DNA of 18,934 nt from assembly GCA_964637365.1 (NCBI GenBank), contig CAZWWH010000033.1:1-18934 (forward strand), in the 5' to 3' direction. The position numbers were made by a program, and so were the translations under genes. Positions 15,674-18,934 of the stretch are shown here, piece after piece; position 1 is the first letter of the stretch; the number at the start of each line of letters is the position of its first letter. Below the pieces are notes generated by a model. It saw only the letters and a list, made by a program, of their open reading frames with translations. It did not search any database and had not been told where the DNA came from. The DNA is from Cryptoclostridium sp964637365 (lineage in GTDB: Bacteria; Bacillota; Dehalobacteriia; UBA7702).

Positions 15674-15737
15674 GGATGCCGAAGGGGCGTTTCATGAACA
15701 TATTCTTAAAATCATTCGTCGAGATTGTCTGCTTCAT
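15606..15737 (-). CDS. Possible 43-residue Cys-rich ORF after cysK
   Basis: The ORF begins MKQTISTNDF, has FMKRPFGILV in the middle and a SCCKSCCK cluster, and ends AFF. AAGGAG lies 6 nt before this ATG, and the stop of cysK is 27 nt upstream, so it is well placed for translation from the cysK transcript. It overlaps the start of the methyltransferase remnant in another frame, and could be just the N-terminus of that decayed gene. The double CC motif suggests metal binding if real. No family recognised. Confidence 0.3.
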   Translation of the reverse strand: MKQTISTNDFKNMFMKRPFGILVMDKKSCCKSCCKNIGGRAFF

Positions 15738-15764
15738 CATGAGCTCCTTGTCATTGAGATTGTG

Positions 15765-16694
15765 TTATTCAGTAAACATGGGGGTGGAAAGATAACGCTC
15801 ACCGGTATCGGGAAGCAATGCCACAATGGTTTTGCCTTTGTTTTCTGGACGTTTTGCTAATTCTGTAGCAGCGAATACGGCGGCGCCGGAAGAAATACCG
15901 ACTAATAAACCTTCTTTTCTCGCTAAGATTCTGCCAGTTTCAAAAGCGTCCTCATTCTCCACTGGAATGATTTCATCATAAATATCAGTATTTAAAGTGT
16001 CGGGCACAAAACCCGCGCCAATGCCCTGAATTTTGTGAGTCCCAGGAGTTCCCTTGGAAAGCACGGGAGATCCGGCTGGTTCCACAGCGACTACTTTTAC
16101 ATTGGCATTCTGGGATTTCAAGTATTCCCCAACACCGGTTACAGTTCCACCGGTGCCGACGCCGGCAACAAAGATGTCTATCTTGCCATCAGTGTCCGAC
16201 CAAATTTCAGGACCAGTGGTTTCCCGATGGATTGTAGGGTTCGCGGCATTTGTAAACTGACTGGGGATAAAGCTGTTAGGAGTTTCCGCCGCCAGTTCTT
16301 GGGCTTTGGCGATGGCCCCTTTCATCCCTTTGGCGCCTTCTGTCAAAACAAGCTCCGCGCCATAGGCCTTTAATAGGTTACGCCGTTCAATGCTCATGGT
16401 TTCGGGCATGGTCAAAATAATTTTATATCCTCTGGCCGCCGCTACCGCCGCCAGGCCGATCCCGGTGTTGCCGCTGGTGGGTTCAATAATCACAGAATCA
16501 GGCTTCAAAAGCCCTTTGGCTTTGGCGTCATCAAGCATGGCCTTGGCGATTCTGTCTTTGACGCTTCCCGCAGGATTGAAGTATTCCAATTTCGCCAAAA
16601 TGGTAGTGTTCAAATTTTTTTCTTTGCCGTAGGCATTCAGTTTCAAAAACGGTGTTCCGCCAATCAAATCTGTAATCGTTTCAAAAGTTTTCAT
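15765..16694 (-). CDS. cysK: Cysteine synthase A (O-acetylserine sulfhydrylase)
   Basis: 309 residues, full length and intact. It converts O-acetylserine and sulfide to cysteine and acetate, using PLP, in the cytosol. The Schiff-base Lys46 is in GSVKDRIAKAM, the substrate loop is TSGNTG (73-78), the phosphate loop is GVGTGGTVTG (178-187), and Ser269 in GISSGAAV contacts the pyridine nitrogen. The start is the ATG at 16692-16694 after AAAGGAG; the open frame extends 14 codons further into the leader. It has a consensus promoter and a ~145-nt leader with a 10-codon ORF ending in a Cys codon. Downstream are remains of a second cysteine-synthase-like gene, so this is the only working copy seen here. 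A partner serine acetyltransferase is not in the window. Confidence 0.95.
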   Translation of the reverse strand: MKTFETITDLIGGTPFLKLNAYGKEKNLNTTILAKLEYFNPAGSVKDRIAKAMLDDAKAKGLLKPDSVIIEPTSGNTGIGLAAVAAARGYKIILTMPETMSIERRNLLKAYGAELVLTEGAKGMKGAIAKAQELAAETPNSFIPSQFTNAANPTIHRETTGPEIWSDTDGKIDIFVAGVGTGGTVTGVGEYLKSQNANVKVVAVEPAGSPVLSKGTPGTHKIQGIGAGFVPDTLNTDIYDEIIPVENEDAFETGRILARKEGLLVGISSGAAVFAATELAKRPENKGKTIVALLPDTGERYLSTPMFTE

Positions 16695-16759
16695 AATAAC
16701 ATTCTCCTTTATCAATGTGGATTTATGTTCTGACAATCGAAATACTTACCAAATTTGCG

Positions 16760-16792
16760 TCAACATCGTGTTCTTAATTCGGTGATTTCCAT
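16760..16792 (-). CDS. Candidate cysteine leader peptide upstream of cysK
   Basis: The ten-codon ORF MEITELRTRC has GAGG 7-8 nt before its ATG and lies about 48 nt after the expected transcription start. Its last sense codon is Cys (TGT) followed by TGA. Leader ORFs with terminal Cys codons are known to sense cysteinyl-tRNA in front of cysteine genes in other bacteria. No intrinsic terminator follows, so control would have to be by coupling or Rho. Chance cannot be excluded. Confidence 0.4.
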   Translation of the reverse strand: MEITELRTRC

Positions 16793-16846
16793 AACACAAC
16801 CTCGATTCCTAACTTAATACATACTAAACATACATGTTTTATAGGT

Positions 16847-16875
16847 ATTATAGCACCACACTTTTTTTCTGTCAA
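16847..16875 (-). promoter_or_regulatory. Consensus promoter of cysK
   Basis: On the minus strand, TTGACA (16870-16875) and TATAAT (16847-16852) are both perfect consensus with 17-nt spacing. The spacer contains an A7 tract. The leader to cysK is about 145 nt. Confidence 0.8.
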
Positions 16876-16939
16876 TAGGCAATTTTATATTCTTTTTGTT
16901 TTTCTTTGATGACATGACAGAACGATAATAATGGTATAT

Positions 16940-16968
16940 CATAATACATATAAAATATATGTATTATG
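16940..16968. repeat. Perfect 12-bp A/T-rich inverted repeat
   Basis: CATAATACATAT (16940-16951) and its exact complement (16957-16968) flank a 5-nt spacer. It sits between the divergent cysK promoter and the plus-strand HD/mnmA block. It could be an operator or a weak terminator; there is no T-run of note. Confidence 0.6.
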
Positions 16969-17005
16969 TTCCAAATAGGACCATGTCCCAAAAGGAGAAA
17001 ACAAA

Positions 17006-17222
17006 ATAACTGAGCCAATTTCAAGAGATGCAGCCTGCGTGCTGTTGACAGAATATAACCAAGAGCGCTTCCATTTAAAACACGCATTGACTGTGGAAGG
17101 AGTCATGCGCTATTTTGCCAATGCTCTTAGGTACGAGGAAGAAGTGGATTTTTGAGGCATCGTTGGACTTTGAGCAGTATCCCGACCAACACTGCGTCAG
17201 GGAGCAGAAAATTGATTTTTAA
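17006..17222 (+). pseudogene. HD-domain phosphohydrolase-like gene remnant
   Basis: AAAAGGAG precedes ATA (17006-17008) where an ATG is expected. The frame reads ISRDAACVLLTEYNQERFHL, then KHALTVEGVMRYFANALR, and stops at TGA (17153-17155), probably a former Trp codon. GIVG follows, then LDFEQYPDQHC in another frame, ending at TAA 17220-17222. The intact family has GIVGLLHDLDFEQYPEQHC with the metal-binding His-Asp between these parts; here that pair is deleted, and most of the C-terminal half of the protein is missing. The gene therefore lacks start codon, active site and C-terminus. It is 22 nt above mnmA. Confidence 0.75.
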
Positions 17223-17244
17223 TTGGAAGGGCGAGTGAAAAGCA

Positions 17245-18191
17245 ATGAAGGAAAAGGCACTGATCGCCATGAGCGGAGGCGTTGATTCCAGCGTCGCTGC
17301 CTATTTAATGAAAAGTCAAGGATATGACTGCATCGGCGTGACTATGAAGTCGTTTCAGAATGCGGCCGTTCAACTGCCCAGAGAACACTCTTGTTGTTCC
17401 CTGGAGGACGTAGAGGATGCCCGCAGTGTCGCTTACACTTTGGGAATCCCCTACTATGTTTTTAATTTTTCCGATTGGTTTCGGGAGGATGTGATCAGCC
17501 GCTTCGTGAAGGCGTATGAACATGGCCGAACCCCAACCCCTACATTGATTGTAACCGCTATTTAAATTTCAAAAAGCTGTTTTCCCAGGCCCAGGAATTG
17601 GATTATCGTTATGTAGTCACAGGCCATTACGCCCGCATTGAATACGACAAAGGTTGCCGGCGCTATCTTTTGAAAAAAGCATTGGATCTGCCGAAGGATC
17701 AAAGCTATGTTCTCTATTCCATGACCCAGGAACAGCTGACCCACAGTCAATTCCCTTTGGGAGCCATGGAAAAGGCTAATGCGCGCGCTCCATAGCCGAA
17801 GCCAAGGTCTAAAAACTCGACAGCCAGGATATCTGTTTCGTACAAAAGGGAACCTACGCGGGACTTCATCGAGAAATATACGGGCAAAGTTTATCAGAGG
17901 GGGATTTTCTCAATGCTGATGGCAATGTTTTAGGAAGTCATAGGGGCATTATTCGGTATACAGTCGGCCAGCGTAAAGGACTTCATTTGGCGCTGGATGA
18001 ACCGATGTACGTCGTAGGAGTCGATCCCCAAAACAATACAGTCATTCTTGGTACCGATAAAGAACTATTTTTCCAAAACCTCATCGTTACTGATATTAAT
18101 CTTATATCAGTAGAAAATTTGGAAACCCCACATCACTTACAAGTAAAGATGCGCTATCAACAGCGGGAACAAGGAGCCATAGTTACCCTGA
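17245..18191 (+). pseudogene. mnmA: tRNA 2-thiouridylase (mnmA) broken by several frameshifts
   Basis: The N-terminus is intact: ALIAMSGGVDSSVAAYLM holds the PP-loop, and CCSLEDVEDARSVAYTLG follows. A 1-nt deletion near 17530 shifts the frame. The next part, IDCNRYLNFKK (with the usual nucleophile Cys), runs through YVVTGHYARIEY and DQSYVLYSMTQEQL to near 17780. After a scrambled ~90 nt the second catalytic Cys appears in DSQDICFVQKG, then GDFLNADGNVLG and YTVGQRKGLH lead to the C-terminal domain, which stops at about residue 320 in QREQGAIVTL. MnmA makes the 2-thiouridine at tRNA position 34. Several independent lesions and the truncated end make this a true pseudogene; a functional copy should be elsewhere. 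Confidence 0.85.
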
Positions 18192-18685
18192 CCGATATTG
18201 TCGTATTTTCCGCTGGAGTCGATCCTCCATTCCTGATTCAAATCGTCCATGATGTTCTGGGAAATCAGGCAATCACGGCAGCAGCTCACTCTTCCACGTT
18301 TCCCCAGCGTGAGTTGGAAGACTCCATTCGATTCCGTCGCCAAGAAGGCATTGAGCAGACTATTTTTAATTTAGAGGAATTATCCCATAACGATTTTCAC
18401 CATAATCCTCCCAATCGCTGCCACTTTTGTAAAAAAGAACTCTTTACAAAAAAGCAAGAAATCGCCAGGGTAAGAAGAATTCGAAGGATCGGATATAGAC
18501 GATGACAAGGATTCCGGGCCTCAGGCAGGGAAGCCCTTTGCGGGAAGCGGGACTTACCAAATCTGTTAGATATCAGCTTTCGCCAAGTGTGCGTCCGATT
18601 ACACGGCACAATTACCAGTATTGAAATACCGCTACAGGGGTTTATCAAGTTATTACAAGAACATCAAATGGTTTCTCTATATAAG
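18192..18685 (+). pseudogene. larE: Fragment of larE (nickel-pincer cofactor sulfur transferase) fused to mnmA
   Basis: Directly in frame after the mnmA end comes VVFSAGVDPPFLIQIVHDVL, matching the LarE PP-loop region, where SGGVDS is expected. The two changed residues would ruin ATP binding. HSSTFPQRELEDSIRFRR and NPPNRCHFCKKELFTKK follow and are very LarE-like. The frame is lost near 18465-18505. Another frame gives VCVRLHGTITSIEIPLQG, the family's C-terminal motif, then fades. The middle part (SPL..GLTK..IR and the Cys-containing segment) is mostly deleted. LarE supplies sulfur for the lactate-racemase cofactor. No larA/B/C is in the window. The stretch from 18686 to 18761 holds no recognisable gene, only a GCACGC/GCGTGC hairpin (18724-18738). 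Confidence 0.78.
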
Positions 18686-18761
18686 AATCACTGCGCACCC
18701 ACATAGCAGCTGGTTGATATTTCGCACGCTTTGCGTGCTCTACAGGGGCACTCCGACCCAT

Positions 18762-18801
18762 AAAAAAAGAAGAGACAATAAAAATTGTCTCTTCTTTTTT
18801 T
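18762..18801. terminator. Perfect 18-bp bidirectional terminator
   Basis: Arms 18762-18779 and 18784-18801 are exact complements around an AAAA loop, beginning with A7 and ending with T7. On the minus strand it lies just after the tRNA-Asn 3' end and terminates the rRNA/tRNA transcript. On plus it stops the decayed mnmA-larE unit. Confidence 0.93.
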
Positions 18802-18802
18802 A

Positions 18803-18877
18803 TGGCTCCCCGAGTAGGACTCGAACCTACAACAACTCGGTTAACAGCCGAGTGCTCTACCATTGAGCTATCAGGGA
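18803..18877 (-). tRNA. tRNA-Asn (anticodon GUU)
   Basis: 75 nt including an encoded CCA (18803-18805). The acceptor 7-bp stem is TCCCTGA with TCGGGGA (one G-U). The D-arm has AGCTCAATGGTAGAGC, the anticodon stem ACTCGG/CCGAGT encloses CTGTTAA, and the T-arm has GTAGGTTCGAGTCCTAC. The discriminator is G. It directly follows the 5S gene and precedes the terminator, as the tail of an rRNA operon. Confidence 0.97.
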
Positions 18878-18882
18878 ATATT

Positions 18883-18934
18883 ACCCTGGCGGTGACCTAC
18901 TCTCCCGCGGACCGACGTCCGAAGTACCAAAGGC
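18883..18934 (-). rRNA. rrf: 5S rRNA gene, 3' end only
   Basis: On the minus strand the sequence runs TTTGGTACTTCGG, then GCGGGAGAGTAGGTCACCGC and CAGGGT, the conserved 3' part of 5S rRNA. The 5' part is beyond the window. The exact 3' end is uncertain by a few bases. Only 5 nt separate it from the tRNA-Asn gene. Confidence 0.9.

Noticed and set aside
16695..16846. T-box or SAM riboswitch upstream of cysK
   Set aside because: No T-box antiterminator bulge sequence (TGGNACCGCG-like), no terminator, and the leader is too short for the known classes.
17520..17575. Loss of the MnmA catalytic cysteine (NPY instead of NPC)
   Set aside because: The nucleophile is the later Cys in xxCN, which is retained as IDCN; the first position varies in the family.
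17245..18505. Novel bifunctional PP-loop fusion enzyme
   Set aside because: Several frameshifts in mnmA and loss of the LarE PP-loop residues show that this is a decay product.

Overview
The window looks like a chromosomal segment of an anaerobic, low-to-mid GC member of the Bacillota (class Clostridia or Negativicutes). This rests on the SCIFF peptide/maturase pair, a clostridial-type CstA, an Orn/Lys/Arg decarboxylase without a receiver domain, a TIGR04076-type protein, TnpV remains, AAGGAG-type ribosome binding sites throughout, and the 5S-tRNA-Asn gene order. No species is claimed.

Layout, with almost everything on the minus strand. 1-53: probable end of an IS3-type insertion sequence. 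94-2000: cstA (pyruvate/peptide uptake) with a strong promoter and a roughly 170-nt leader carrying a terminator-like hairpin. 2086-3786: scfA-scfB, the six-cysteine ribosomally made peptide and its radical-SAM maturase. The promoter sits in the 3' end of the upstream gene and a terminator hairpin lies between the two genes. 3770-5563: a PLP amino-acid decarboxylase preceded by a small TIGR04076-like gene. 6075-10800: one six-gene operon with three polytopic membrane proteins, one ABC ATPase and two N-terminally anchored extracytoplasmic proteins of unknown function, behind one clear promoter.

10600-14500 is visibly richer in A+T and looks acquired. It holds an orphan plus-strand leader peptide with two hairpins and no gene behind it, an ArsR-type winged-helix regulator, an ABC exporter split by two frameshifts in simple repeats, and a nonsense-interrupted tnpV remnant.

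14588-18760 is a gene graveyard around one healthy gene. Intact cysK (with a consensus promoter and a 10-codon leader ORF ending in Cys) is flanked on one side by remains of a second cysteine-synthase-like gene and a methyltransferase. On the other side, on the plus strand, are an HD-domain pseudogene, a frameshifted mnmA and a fragment of larE fused to it. The window closes with a perfect bidirectional terminator, tRNA-Asn(GUU) and the 3' end of a 5S rRNA gene.

The best candidates for undescribed biology are the six-gene ABC module, the orphan attenuator leader, the Cys-ending leader upstream of cysK, and the cstA leader. Family names come from recognising motifs by eye; no database search was possible.
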